From: Marasmius tenuissimus
Lineage: Eukaryota; Basidiomycota; Agaricomycetes; Agaricales; Marasmiaceae
Length of the DNA: 64,000 bases
NCBI GenBank assembly: GCA_029532415.1
Contig: JAQOTA010000069.1
Coordinates: 682,001-746,000, forward strand
Direction: 5' to 3'
This document shows, piece after piece, positions 1 through 11,368 of this stretch. The position numbers and the translations under genes were made by a program. Within the stretch, counting starts at the first letter, position 1; each line of letters opens with the position of its first letter. The notes below the pieces were generated by a model. The model did no database searches. It was not told where the DNA came from and worked only from the letters and a program-made list of their open reading frames with translations.

Positions 1-2393
1 GTCAAACTCCGACTTCCAGAAGAAGAAGCCAACCCAAGACTCGAACTCGAACTCGACTTTACCCCCGTCCCCGCCCCCATCCCCAACTCGCGTTTCGTAC
101 GATCCATCTCTGAAACGATAACAGTCACCCTAACGCCTCCATGAATAAACCTCACTTCGTGTTTCCCCCGTTTCATCTTACACATCGAAGAGGCTTCCCC
201 CTCATCGTCGTCCTTCTTCTCTTGCTTCGGATTCGTCGTACCCCCCCTCGTCCGACGCAAGACGTTCCCATACGTCGTATCAGCTATACAAGGCCTATCT
301 GCGCCTTCCAACCAATCTCGGATCATCTCTCCCAAGCAAGGTCCGCCTTGTACGTCTGTCCCCGTACGCGTGTTGGTACTACTACTACTAAAAGCGAACG
401 TCTCCCATCGCGGTGGTTGGGTGTTTGCGCATGGGATAAACTTTTTTTGTCGTCGGGGTTTTCTGTTTGCTTTGGATTTGGATTTGGGCGTGGACATGGA
501 GATGGACGCGATGGACGGTGTTGAGGGGGACGTTTCGGGACTGGGAGCTTTAGATGTGGGAGGGGTGGTTTGTTGTTCTTGGATTGCGAGTTCTACTTGG
601 TCGGTATTGTTATCCTTCTCCTCCTCCTCCTCGTCGTCGTCGTCTGGAAAGCTAGAAGCCGAGTCTTCAACGGGAACGTGGACGGATGCTAGAGCGGTTA
701 GAGCTTGATGTTTCAAGAACCCTTTGGTTCCTAACATCCCCGCACCGAGTGTTGGGTGATTGGTCGAGCTGACGCACGAGCTCGATGATGACCCCCCGCC
801 CCGATCGTCGTCCCACCCGAGGAGCTCTTTGAGTGCGACGCGTTCGTCACCTCTGATTTTACCTGGTGAGCTATCGCGTTCGCGGTCGGCGAGTTTGATG
901 AGGAGACCTGGGAGGTCGATGTTCTTGCCGACGCCGGGGGAGGTGGAGAAGAGTTCTTTGGATTCGGTGAGGCGGTTTAGGAGGGAGGTGAAGGGGAGTG
1001 CTGGAGGGTCCTGATCGTCGGTCTTCTTGGGAGGTTGAGGGCCTTTGAGTGTAGAAGTGGGAGAGAGGGAATGGAAAGCTGAGGAGGAGAATGAGAATCG
1101 TCGGATTCGGCTACCGAAAAGGTCGCTGCGGCTACCGCTGTCCACGGAAGACCGAGCGGGGGTTTCGTCTACCGGGTCGTGTTCAACATCCGGAGAGGAA
1201 CGGATATCCAAGGAAGCACCGCGGGAGGCTGTGAGTGGGAGGTCTGATTCTTGGGATTTCGGAGAGTGTGAGCGGCCGAGGCTCCGCTTTGAGAAGAATG
1301 AGAGGATGCCGTTGGGGAGGGGGATTATAGATCCTTTACTCGCTTGGGGCTTCGGTTGCTGTGGTGGTGGTGGAGGAGTGGGTGGCCTATGATCCGAGTC
1401 GTAGGAATACTTGTGTTCTCCGAGTTTGGGACGCTGGAGAGCTGAGGTTGCGCCGTGGCTCAAGACGCGATTGCGAAGACCGGATGGACGACGAAGGGTT
1501 CTCGACCTGGAAGCGGAGATGGAGGATGGGGAGGGGAACGTTAACGGAACGCCGGCGTCGGCCCACAGGTGTTGTTCGAGGAGCAGTGACAAGTGTTGGT
1601 AGACGGTCAATTTGATGACTTTGGAGAGCAAAGCGTGGAATGACGATGATCCTGGTACTGATGCAAACTGAAAGGTACCGCCCACGACCCTCAAAGGGGT
1701 GGTGGACGACAAGAGTGAGGCTGTTGACTGTGATCAGTGTCGTAGAAACGAGCTATGATCTGGATAGCACATACACGACCATTCGTCATACCCGTACAAC
1801 AATACGCTGCCCTGAACCTGGTCCGGAAAAGCGAATACACCTGGCTTGAAGGTACACTGAATTTGAGTGGGAATGATATCGAACCCACTGTCTTGTTCAG
1901 GAAGAGCGACTCGACTTCCAACTGGCGCCAAACAAAGCAAGAGATGTTTGGACACAGGCAACGGCGTGGGTGGATTGGGCTGAGCCGCCAGTTCACGGAG
2001 TTGTCGGATCTTGTCTTCGTCTTCGTCTTGGTGACCGTCGTCGCTCTCCTCGGATTCCAACGCCGACTTTGCCCTCCGAATCCCAACCAACCATCCTCCC
2101 TGACCCATACTCTTTCCTAGATCATCTAAAGCATCTTCGATTGTCCACACAAGCTCGTCCTTGTTTCGTTCCACCCATTCGACGTCGACAGTAGACTCTT
2201 GCTCCTCGCTCGCTTCGTCCAACACAAAACGGATGAACCTGTTCCTATGCTCCCTCGCTTTCAAACACAAAGTAGTCAGTTTATGAGCATGTGGTGTTTC
2301 CCTAGTCGCCTTCTTCCTGGTAGTAGTAGATACGGACAGAGTGTGAAGGTGACTGGGACGTGAGGGAATTGCAGGGAGAGGTTTGTCCTCCAT
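1..2393 (-). CDS. FAB1/PIKfyve-like protein, 5' part (gene continues past the left edge)
   Basis: The start is ATG at 2393, giving MEDKPLPAIPS. A 78-bp phase-0 intron (1728-1805) joins two frames that then stay open to base 1, so the 3' end is off the window. Segments suggest a FAB1-type phosphatidylinositol-3-phosphate 5-kinase. One (LTVYQHLSLLLEQHLWADAG) resembles the end of the CCT chaperonin-like region. After a long Ser/Pro-rich stretch, another runs from LGEMIRDWLEG through a Cys residue to HEVRFIHGGVRVTV and resembles the conserved Cys-rich CCR domain. The two occur in the FAB1 order. No FYVE zinc finger is seen before them, and the lipid kinase domain would lie outside the window. FAB1 makes PI(3,5)P2 on endosome/vacuole membranes. 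The identification is from memory of the family; a folliculin-interacting-type protein was the main alternative. Confidence 0.45.
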
Positions 2394-4326
2394 AGTCTCA
2401 ATATGGGGAAATAAAGTAGATCATCAAGAGAGAGAGAGAGAGAGAATTGAGGCAGTACGGGATGCCTCAACAACAGTGTTGAGCTCGATGTGGACGAGGA
2501 GGGTTGCTGTAACAGATCTACGTTCGAAATGACGTCGTGATTTGATTGGTCATGATATGTACCAAATTTGGTAAGTAATAGTCGTCAAGTTTCGCGGCTA
2601 GCCCCTGGGTACATCTCCACCCACAAATCCCTCAACGTCAACGCCTGTTCCTTAGCATGGGTCCGAACTTTTGCAGCTTCCACTCCTCGTTGATCGTAGC
2701 GAATTCACCACCACACCAACAAAACAGCTACAACGAGTTTCCGTATTATCTTCGAGGACTTTGGGTAACACCTCCAAAGCGCTGAGCTATTTATTTACTG
2801 GCAATTACATTCTCGCACTCAGCCATATACAGTATGCTAAACCGAAGCCGTATTATCACTGGCTCCGAGTCCTTGCTTGGTGGGACCATCTATCTTCTCC
2901 GCTGGGACCTTTCGGCACCCCCCAAGATCCAAGTATAAATTCCGTGGTTGTCTTTATCGACCGCTCATACACTCTGGCGGGACTTGGGAGACTAACATAA
3001 GTAGGGGGGCACGCTGCAAAAAATACGCGTCCGCCGTCCAACTTGTGGGGAGAAGGCGACCGTAGCCGTAGCGGGTTTCCATTTTTCATACTTAGTTCGT
3101 TGCGGTAGTAGTAGCGTCCAACCCGCAATGAAAAGGAAAAAAAAAAAGTCTGCGATACCGGTGGTAAGTGAGGATGCGCCCAAGCTACTGCTAGATCGTC
3201 TGTGGCTGGCCATGGGTCGGAAGTACCCTCCCCCCAATTCCATTCCATTCCTGTTTTCTATCCCCCAAGCCAAGCCACGTTCGACATGATCCTGGGCCCG
3301 TGAGCAAGAGACGTGCTCAAAGTTTACCACCACCACGCACTGAAAGTTTCATATCCCAATGCCTTCTTCCGACTTCACAACCCCGAACCCAGGCATCAGA
3401 GAACGAAGCTCCGACTTCAGTCCCAAGTACCACAGTCGAGATATAATCACCGGGGGGTAGGGGTGTGTGTAAGAAACCAAAACCAAAACCAAAACCCGTG
3501 TTGCAAGTGAAACGACGAATATTTCTTCAGGACGAGAGCTTTTTCGCGTCTGGACTCTGAGTATGTCTTGGGGGGTAATACTGCCAACTGCCAACTGGAG
3601 ACTCAGAATGGGGGAGAGGTCCGAACAATAGCTAGGATGCTGGTGGAATTCTGCAGCTGGCCTTTTCTGCGCGAGCCATGCGAATTCGAAGACGCAGGTG
3701 ACAGGACCAAGTTACTGGGTTCCTTGAGCAGCAGCTTAGCCTGGTAGTGGTACCTACTAATGCTTGCTTGATACAAAAATCCGAATCCGAATATGCACGA
3801 ATAAGGATATCTGTTGGTGGCACAAAAGTCAAGGAACAACCTCCAAACGCGACCGCGGGTCACACTAATCTCGAAAAAATCGCCTGTCAAATATTTTTTT
3901 TTGGGTGGTGTCTGCCATAAGTATATTACTGCATTCTACTCATTACATACATCATACAGATCCTACAACAGAAAAAAACTCTTTTTTTTCTCGTTCATAC
4001 TCCGTACTCATACATTTCAATGCGGCGATGCGAGGGGGTTGGTGCGTGAGGTTCTAAAGTGCCAAGCGGGTGTAGGAAGAGTTTGATGCATGGGGAGCAG
4101 ACAGGCGAATAATGATGCTGGAAAGTAGAGAACCCAGAGAATCGAAAAAGGGATATGTACAACCGAAAGGGGAAGATGTATCGTATAAAGAAGAAGAAGG
4201 AAGAAAAACAAGAAGCGTACACACGGACAAGAAAGTAAGGGGGAGATGGGGAGCATAAAATAGTCGTAGAATAGAGAGAGAGAGGGGGGGGGGGGAAAAA
4301 ACACACGGTGGGCGCAATAGCATGAT
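2394..4326. other. Intergenic, no gene recognised; simple repeats
   Basis: About 1.9 kb between the FAB1-like start and the end of eIF4A. It holds an (AG)n run at 2427-2445, four AAAACC units at 3474-3496, and a purine tract ending in 12 G at 4284-4295. The right part should include the eIF4A 3' UTR, and the left part the FAB1-like promoter. The short open frames here have no recognisable protein character. Confidence 0.6.
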
Positions 4327-6407
4327 TTAAATGAGATCCCTAAAAAAAACAACCCAAAGTGTTATCAGCACATCCATCCCTCGAAAACAAAACACAGACA
4401 CAACACTCACGCAACATTCAAAGGCATCTCATCGATCTGGGTGTTATAAAACTGCTCGATATCTCTCAACATCCTCACATCATCCGTAGTCACAAAGTTG
4501 ATCGCAACACCCTTCCTTCCGAAACGACCTCCACGACCGATACGATGAATGTAGTTCTCCCGGTTCGAAGGCAAATCGTAGTTGATCACGAGCGAGACTT
4601 GTTGGACGTCGATTCCACGAGCCAAGAGATCGGTGGTGATGAGCACACGGGAAGAACCAGATCGGAATTCTTTCATCAGCACTTCGCGTTGTTTTTGTTC
4701 CATGTCACCGTGCTGGGGGAGAGATATCAGGGTATAGTCCCACGTATATAGCGCGGGGAAATCAGACAACGCACCATGGCACTGACGGTGAACTCTCTCG
4801 CGTGCATCTTCTCCGTCAACCAGTCGACCTTTCTCCTTGTGTTGCAGAAGATCACGGCCTGGGTGATAGTGACGGTCTCGTACAAGTCGCACAAGGTATC
4901 AAGCTTCCATTCCTCCTTCTCGACGGCGATGTAGAATTGCTTGATACCTGCGGATCGAGGAGATGAGAATCAGGGAGGAGAGCGCGCTGAAAAGAACGAT
5001 ACGCACCTTCCAAAGTTAACTCATCCCTCTTGACCAAAATCCTAACAGGGTCCCGCATAAACTTCTTCGTAACCTCGAGGACATCGGCGGGCATGGTAGC
5101 GGAAAGGAGAACGACTTGGGTGTCCTGGGGGAGGAGCTGGAAGACTGAGAAATCCTGGCGTCAAAACCTCGGTGCAACTCGCGAGGGAAAAACACCACAT
5201 ACCTTCGTAGATCTGATCCTTGAAACCTCTGCTCAACATTTCATCGGCCTCATCGAGACAGAAGATTTTGATGGTATCGGATTTGAGAGCCCGACGGTTG
5301 ATCATGTCGTATACACGACCGGGGGTTCCAACGACGACGTGGACACCTAGTCACGAATGCATGTCAGTGACCGTAAAAGAAGAGGTCATGAATGAAAACT
5401 CACCCTCCTGCAGCTTGGCCATATCTTCCCTGACGTTGGTTCCACCAACACACGCATGGCATTCGATGTTCATGTAGTCACCGAGGGCGACCACGACCTT
5501 TTGGATTTGCTGAGCGAGCTCACGGGTGGGGGCAAGAATGAGGGCTTGAGTTCCTTTGACGGACATGTCGAGCTATGTATCACGCAAGTTGGTCAGCCAT
5601 CCAAAGACAATTTGAGAAGGGAGCGCCGTACTTGTTGCAAGATGGAGATGGAGAACGTCGCGGTTTTTCCGGTTCCGGATTGGGCCTGGGCAATGACATC
5701 GTGGCCTTTTACGACGGGCACAATGGCACGTTGTTGGATGGCGGAGGGTCTCTCGAAACCGTAGGCGTAAATACCGCGCAGCAGTTCGGGCTTAAGATCC
5801 ATGTTGTCGAAGCTGTAGTGATGAATAAAGTCAGCTAATGGGCCGATACAGGGAGGCTGGTACAACGCACTTGTCGACGACCTGGTCCCAGTTGGACTCG
5901 ATCTCGGTAGCTTCGATATCTTGGAGATGTTCTTCACTGTTATCCGTCATTCAACACGTTGGGAAAGTCGATATGATTTGCATCGACAACACCAGCCACC
6001 ACATCGAATACGGCCCATAGTAAACATTCAATGACAAGGCAGTGCATTGTTGATGACGAGCCCGGGCAGAAACCACAACCACAACGAGCACCCAATAGTG
6101 CATCCAACACGAATAGACCGTCCAACACGCCCAACATCGCAGAGCACGAACCCAACAGACCATGCCAGCACACCGATCAAAAATATTTGCAGTCCCGCGA
6201 TTTTTTTCCCATCGTCATGATCGATGAAGGCGATGAGGCGATAAAACCGTCGTATGTGGATAGCCAGGGAGTGTCGAGTGATGAGCAGACCAATATCCAA
6301 GAGAGAGATATCCAGAACCAACAGAAAGAGAACAGAGAAAGAAACAGATGTTCAGTCAGCACCGAGTTTTTCAATAGTTAATATCCAAGATGAGGGACTT
6401 ACGCCAT
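4327..6407 (-). CDS. TIF1: Translation initiation factor eIF4A (DEAD-box RNA helicase)
   Basis: ATP-dependent RNA helicase of the eIF4F cap-binding complex, which unwinds 5' UTR structure in the cytoplasm. All motifs are present across several exons: Q motif ([13 protein letters not shown]), Walker [49 protein letters not shown] and [10 protein letters not shown]. Two tiny terminal exons are inferred. The last exon is 4327-4339: splicing GC|GTGAGT (intron 4340-4410) to TTTTAG|G restores the canonical eIF4A ending MPLNVADLI, whereas unspliced reading stops at ..NVA. At the 5' end, ATGGC (6403-6407) followed by a strong GTAAGT donor can join 5942 after GATAACAG to give [13 protein letters not shown]. 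The alternative start is ATG at 5950 ([11 protein letters not shown]), with 6407 then in the leader. Identity is very secure; the exact first exon is less so. Confidence 0.93.
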
Positions 6408-8174
6408 ATTGTCTTGTTTTTGTTTTGTAGTCTAGTGATTTAATATAGTTCTCTCTTCCAACGGGAAAGAAAGAACGAGTGAACGAAGATTGGGTTTGGT
6501 TCGTTTGGTTCGATGTAGGTGGTTAGCGAAAAGAAGGAAGAGAAAAAAATTCGCTTTTATGATGCACGCGTGATGAGTGCGATGCCAGCCGGAGCCGGTA
6601 CGTCTGCCTTGGAATGGAAGGTGGGTCCCACGCCATCGTATCATGACTTGGCTTTCTGGCCACACAGCTTGCCAGTTTGTTGTTTCAGGCCTCCATAACG
6701 TTTTCGCTCACTCTCGACTCGATGAGAAAACAACAGAATTGATTTTAACTCCCATCTGACCAGGCACAGCGCGGAACCTACTCCTGGGAATAGCTCTCAG
6801 GCCCTCGAGTCGATGACTTCAAACTCTAGATCTCACCATGTTCCCGGCCGTCTCCATGACTCTCTACCTCAAATTAAGCGTCGACACTTCCGGCTTTCCT
6901 GGTATAATATATTGACATTGAATGGCGCCAAGGAAGGTTGAGTCAATGGCACTTCGGCAGGGTTGGAAACTTGACTTAGGCCACCAAAATCCGACTCGGG
7001 ACTTGGACTGTCAAGTTATAACCAAAGTCACCCAGTACGACATATATGGCAAAAGGCCCGTACGAGGCCTAGAAAGGCTTTAAGTAAATAGCTTCACTGG
7101 AATGGACGGTCGATTTTCTACCTGTGTGGCATGTGCTCCAACCACTCTCGGGGAGGCACGGCGACTCTTCCTTTCCTCACCATAGTATTCAAAAGCCTAG
7201 CGTATGTATGCTTTGGCTGGTTCTGGGCACAGTAAAGAGCTCGCCAGCAACAATGAGGACCGCGCAAAACTAAGTTGGGCTTTCGCAGCTCATTGGCAAA
7301 CTCCGAGCGCCCATAGTGGCAAACATGCAAAAGTGCAGCCAAAATGCGCGCCAATTCCTTCGCGTCGTTTACGTAATGGAATTCATCTCTCTCCTTCTCT
7401 CAATAAGTTTAGTTGCCGCCTTACGCGGCACGGCCCGCTACTGATGTACTGACAATTGTACCATACAGTCTGCACTGAGGCCTGAGACGACTCTAAAGTC
7501 TGTAAAGTCTATGGAAGACTGTAGTAGGGGCCTCAGACCCAGGCTTCAATGTACATGTTTTCATGTGGTACGTACTGCAATAGGACACAATCATGACTAT
7601 ACCAGACTATAGTAGTACTAACTGATTAAATATTGTCAATGGTCATTGGTTGAGAGATTCACCACAGCAATACTCGTCCCCCGGCCTTTGGCCGGCTCCT
7701 CGTATTGCAGTTCTCATCATGGAGTTTGCCTTGGGAGCCTAACGTGACGGACTGAATGGGCGAGCAGCCGTCCTTCCCCAACTCTTCCCTCGCATAGGAA
7801 GCGCTTAAATCTGTATAGCGGCGCCTGTTCGTTTGAATTGCAGCCTGCAGCGTCTTAGGCGCTCTGAATGCCCACGGCGCTTGTTTTTTGCGCCAAGACT
7901 TTTCGCCAAGCCTGAAGGACTGAATGGGCGAGCAGTCGTCCTTCCCCCCAGCCGGAGTTGCATGGAATTTTCTGTTTAGAACTCTGCCCAGAAAGCGCTC
8001 ATATTTGAATGGCGGCGCCTATTTGGGGGCATTTGTATTGTTATGGCGCTTATTCGTTACCATGAAAGGGAATTTTCAGCGCCAATGTGCAATTTCCACG
8101 CAAAGAGATTTTTTTTTCAACCTGGTAAATACCCTTCTACTTCCTTACGTCAGTAGCGGGAACTTTCACTCTGA
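6408..8174. other. Intergenic, eIF4A promoter side and spacer
   Basis: About 1.8 kb with no recognisable gene. The right end carries a diverged tandem repeat (separate entry). The stretch near 6410-6560 just upstream of the eIF4A start should hold its promoter; it is purine-rich on the plus strand. Confidence 0.55.
7745..8083. repeat. Two diverged tandem units of about 170 bp
   Basis: The motif GGACTGAATGGGCGAGCAG occurs at about 7748 and again at about 7918, each followed by CGTCCTTCCCC, then GAAGCGCT and GGCGGCGCC-like blocks in the same order. The two units have diverged by substitutions and indels. The phrase CTCTGAATGCCCAC also appears at about 7861 and again at about 8169, overlapping the start codon of the next gene, so a third partial unit may reach into that promoter. 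Confidence 0.6.
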
Positions 8175-9320
8175 ATGCCCACCCGAAAACTCGTTCCAGC
8201 CTCCCAACACGCGGAATTTACAGAATATGCGTCACTCTTACGCACACTAAGGACAAACAATATACTAGATGTCACAACGCACTTATCACAACATGCCTGG
8301 AAGGGGAAGGAGAGGGCTTGGGAAGTTGACGAGGACTTGGAGGAAGACGACGATGAAGATTTGAGAACAGATATGGATATGGAGACATTGGTAGGGAGCA
8401 GTCAAAAAGGCACCAACGAAGCTGGTCCTAGCATGTCACCACCCCCCTCTTCACGGCAAACTACACCTTCATTAGCCCGGAAACGAAAACGAACGGCCAG
8501 CCTTGAACGGGCAGCGAGTCATGGATCGATATCATCAGCGCGTGCAAAAAAACCAATACGGGACGGATGGACGCGCTGGCCTCTTCTATTGAAGGATGTG
8601 AATGTACCGGAATGGAGTCTAGACGATGAGATCGAGCATTTACTTGCGTCACTCAATACACGGAGGGGCGAAGAGGATGAAGAAGAAGATCGGACCGACT
8701 TGGACCCACCACCCTATTTACATTCCATGGGTTTGACGACGACTCATCTCCTCCATTCTGTCCTTGCTATTCTCGCCCATTTCACACCTCCACGCGCACC
8801 CAGTTTACAGAACCGCATCGAGCCGATCGGTTGGGAGACAGTGATACATGCATTTGCGTTAGCTGGAGGAACCAAAGAGTACGTATATCATCTGTGTGTG
8901 GGCAGTAAATTCATCGGTCTTTCTAGAGTCATCGAAAATGTACAAAGACGTATTCAAGCCGTCTATGGCGCTGCTGCGAGAACTGACGAGCCTTCGTCCT
9001 CTGTAGCTGGGGCACGACTCCCATCACCACCTCCCAACCAAAACCAGCTGAAGCAGCAAACTCCTTGTGAACACTTCCCCTCCACAACTGTAATACATCG
9101 TCTGGCCGCAGCCACCGCCTCCCGAACACGCTTATCCGAGTCCCTTTCGCACTATGGTGCCGGAGAGGACTCGTTGTTTAGTGTTCCTGCCTTGAAACCA
9201 TCGGAGAAGAATGAGAAGCAAACGAAGAAGAGGAAGCGCGAGAAGATGACGGGCGCGTCTACTAGCTCTAGTGGTGGTCGGACACGAAGGGCGAAAACGA
9301 AGGACAAGGACAAGGAATAA
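8175..9320 (+). CDS. Acidic/basic hypothetical protein with Rrn9-like segment
   Basis: Single exon of 381 codons. Acidic runs are seen near residues 50-65 and 160-175, a basic RKRKR motif near 100, and a Lys/Arg-rich C terminus that looks like a nuclear localisation signal. The segment around residues 130-155 (TRWPLL, VPEW, LDDEIEHLL) resembles the Rrn9 domain of the RNA polymerase I upstream activating factor, where a Trp-Pro-Leu motif precedes an acidic helix. If right, it would act in rDNA transcription in the nucleolus. The assignment is tentative and rests on this short motif plus the charged nuclear-type composition. It is convergent with mL54. Confidence 0.7.
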   Translation: MPTRKLVPASQHAEFTEYASLLRTLRTNNILDVTTHLSQHAWKGKERAWEVDEDLEEDDDEDLRTDMDMETLVGSSQKGTNEAGPSMSPPPSSRQTTPSLARKRKRTASLERAASHGSISSARAKKPIRDGWTRWPLLLKDVNVPEWSLDDEIEHLLASLNTRRGEEDEEEDRTDLDPPPYLHSMGLTTTHLLHSVLAILAHFTPPRAPSLQNRIEPIGWETVIHAFALAGGTKEYVYHLCVGSKFIGLSRVIENVQRRIQAVYGAAARTDEPSSSVAGARLPSPPPNQNQLKQQTPCEHFPSTTVIHRLAAATASRTRLSESLSHYGAGEDSLFSVPALKPSEKNEKQTKKRKREKMTGASTSSSGGRTRRAKTKDKDKE

Positions 9321-9609
9321 GAAGCTTGGGAGTGACAAGATCGTTGGAAATGGCCAGCCGAACCAGAGAGGGATGCCACTATACATCTTTTTCGTCGTGT
9401 TAGACCTTCACGAGGTAGCGAGTTCTCCCTACTTGAACATTTCTTCGAACGATGGGTGATGCAGATGGCCGGTCGTGAAAACTCTTCATTGCAGGTAGTA
9501 TGGGTATTATATAGTGATATGATAATCTGAAGGCCATAAGTAGTCTATGCCGCCTTATAAAGAGAGCTTAAGAAGACATGCACGCTGGACACCGACGTGT
9601 TACTCACCT

Positions 9610-10052
9610 CTACTGGGTCGACATGAAATTCCTCTCCTTAATTTTCTGTTTGTTATCCCTCCTCCTCTGCATCTTCTCGTATTTTCCACCAGGCCCATCG
9701 TACTCAATTTTCTTGGGCTCCAGTACGGTCCACAACCACTCCGGATACCATTCGTCCGGTTTCGCGAGGACGGGCTCTTGACCTTTGAGGTAATTCACAC
9801 CAGGTAAGATGGTGTCGGCAGGACATGATGAGGTAGGAATCGCTGTTAATGAAAGCGACTAGTTAGTTTCATGAAACTATGCGGGCACATAGGGAACTGG
9901 ATAGACTGACTTGTAGACCCAGGTTTTTGAGATGCATCAGCGGAACTTTTGGGGGAGGTGTTGGGAGTCGTAGGAGTGCTCGTAGCAACGCCACGGTATC
10001 TGCAAGCAGTGCATACAGACTTTTGGGCGCGTCGAAGGGACAACGAAAACAT
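9610..10052 (-). CDS. MRPL37: Mitochondrial large ribosomal subunit protein mL54
   Basis: Two exons (10052-9911 and 9842-9610) joined over a 68-bp intron with a GTCAGT donor and AACAG acceptor. The N terminus (MFSLSLRRAQKSVC) is a basic mitochondrial presequence, followed by a Ser/Thr/Pro linker. The core CPADTILPGVNYLKG and YPEWLWTVLEPK are the signature of the MRPL37/mL54 family, and the basic tail RRRDNKQKIKERN fits its end. It is about 120 residues, normal for the family. It builds the mitoribosome 54S subunit in the matrix. It is transcribed divergently from eL31 with 263 bp between the start codons. Confidence 0.88.
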
Positions 10053-10315
10053 AGTAGGAACTTGAGAATGGAAGGGAATCACGGAAGAGAAGCGTGACCT
10101 TGGGGACGTGTGATGAGCCGTGACTGAGCACATATAGGCGCCTGAACGAGCGCGGAATAAGCGGGCCGAATTCAGCGGATTAGATAAGGTCGGCAAAGAG
10201 ACTCGGCATCGGTATCTACCGAATTGCTTGCAAGCCACCTAAACCTTATTATCGGGTACACAACACAGACTCAACACATTCATCTCAAGTTTCCGCCCAT
10301 CCTCAAGACCCCCTC
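10053..10315. promoter_or_regulatory. Shared divergent promoter of mL54 and eL31
   Basis: Only 263 bp separate the start codons of a mitochondrial and a cytosolic ribosomal protein gene transcribed in opposite directions. All 5' UTR and promoter elements of both genes must lie here or overlap the neighbour. No clear TATA box was picked out. Confidence 0.6.
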
Positions 10316-10941
10316 ATGGTACGTCCGTCGCTACTACCGGACGTTCTCTAACGATGCTGACATATATTATCGCAGGCTCCCGTTCAAAAGAAGAAGGTAT
10401 TATGGAGTCATCGTTGAGACAAAATCGCAGTGTAGCTCACCAGACTCCCGATTTCACTTAGACTGGCCGTTCGGCTCTCAAAGACGTTGTCACCCGGGAG
10501 TACACCGTTCACCTCCACAAACGTGTTCACGGGCGTAGCTTCAAGAAGAGGGCACCTTGGGCAGTCAAGTCGGTTGTTCAGTTCGCACAGAAGGCGATGG
10601 GTACACAAGACGTTAGGCTAGACCCCAAACTCAACCAGGCGCTGTGGGCTCAGGGCGTTAAATCTGTCCCTCACAGGTTGAGGATAAAACTTGAACGTGC
10701 GTGTCCAGAACACGTTTTTGTATTGTCGATGATAATGCTGACTTTGGCGTTTTGTGCGGATATAGGCAAGCGTAACGACGATGAGTCCGCAAAAGAGAAG
10801 CTCTTCACATACGCTTCTCATGTCCCTGTCGCCTCATTCAAGGTGCGTAAAGGATGTTCATTCTCTACGCGTATACGTTCTCATCATCTTTTTTTTTTTT
10901 GCTTGCAGGGACTCCAAACCGTCGTTGTCGATGCAGAGTGA
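10316..10941 (+). CDS. RPL31: 60S ribosomal protein L31 (eL31)
   Basis: Five exons: 10316-10318 (ATG alone), 10376-10396, 10462-10696, 10766-10842 and 10909-10941. The spliced protein starts [20 protein letters not shown] and contains [19 protein letters not shown] and [19 protein letters not shown]. It ends LQTVVVDAE, about 122 residues and the normal eL31 length. It is a protein of the cytosolic large subunit near the exit tunnel. An ATG-only first exon followed by an intron is common in highly expressed fungal ribosomal genes. All junctions follow GT-AG. Confidence 0.95.
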
Positions 10942-11368
10942 AGAGTTCATTGAAGACATCCATGCTCCTTTTCACCACCTTCTCCCGGCGTTTTGTATGC
11001 TATGACGGGTCGATATGTTTTTCTATGCCACGAATACACTGAAAGCCTTTACGCCTGTCCTTGAGCTGATGAACTGGAGTACACCTGTGGTTTGGGCTTG
11101 GATGCTCAACGAGTACTTACAGGAAAAATAAACAAGCTGCCCCCCAACTTTTGAGTTCATCGCATCCTCCCAGTCTGCAAAGCTCTGAAAACAACTATAT
11201 CCGTTGAGATCGATCGGGCTGGCGAGTCGCGACACACCGACCGCATCCATTATTCGACGTTATAAGGGTTAAACGTTACGCATTAAGGCCAGACATCCTC
11301 AGTGTCGAGTAAAAGTAAAACATCCTATCATTGGATGAATCGAAGTATGCTATTTGTAAAGACCGCAT
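10942..11368. other. Convergent intergenic spacer (3' ends of eL31 and mS29)
   Basis: 427 bp between two convergent stops. It should contain both 3' UTRs. No gene or clear repeat is seen. Confidence 0.6.

Noticed and set aside
141..2194. Several plus-strand open frames over the first 2 kb
   Set aside because: They lie opposite a continuous minus-strand coding frame with FAB1-like segments and have low-complexity, antisense-type composition.
7118..7452. Open frames on both strands near 7.1-7.45 kb
   Set aside because: No domain, no conserved splice pattern, and overlapping frames on opposite strands with no reason to prefer one.
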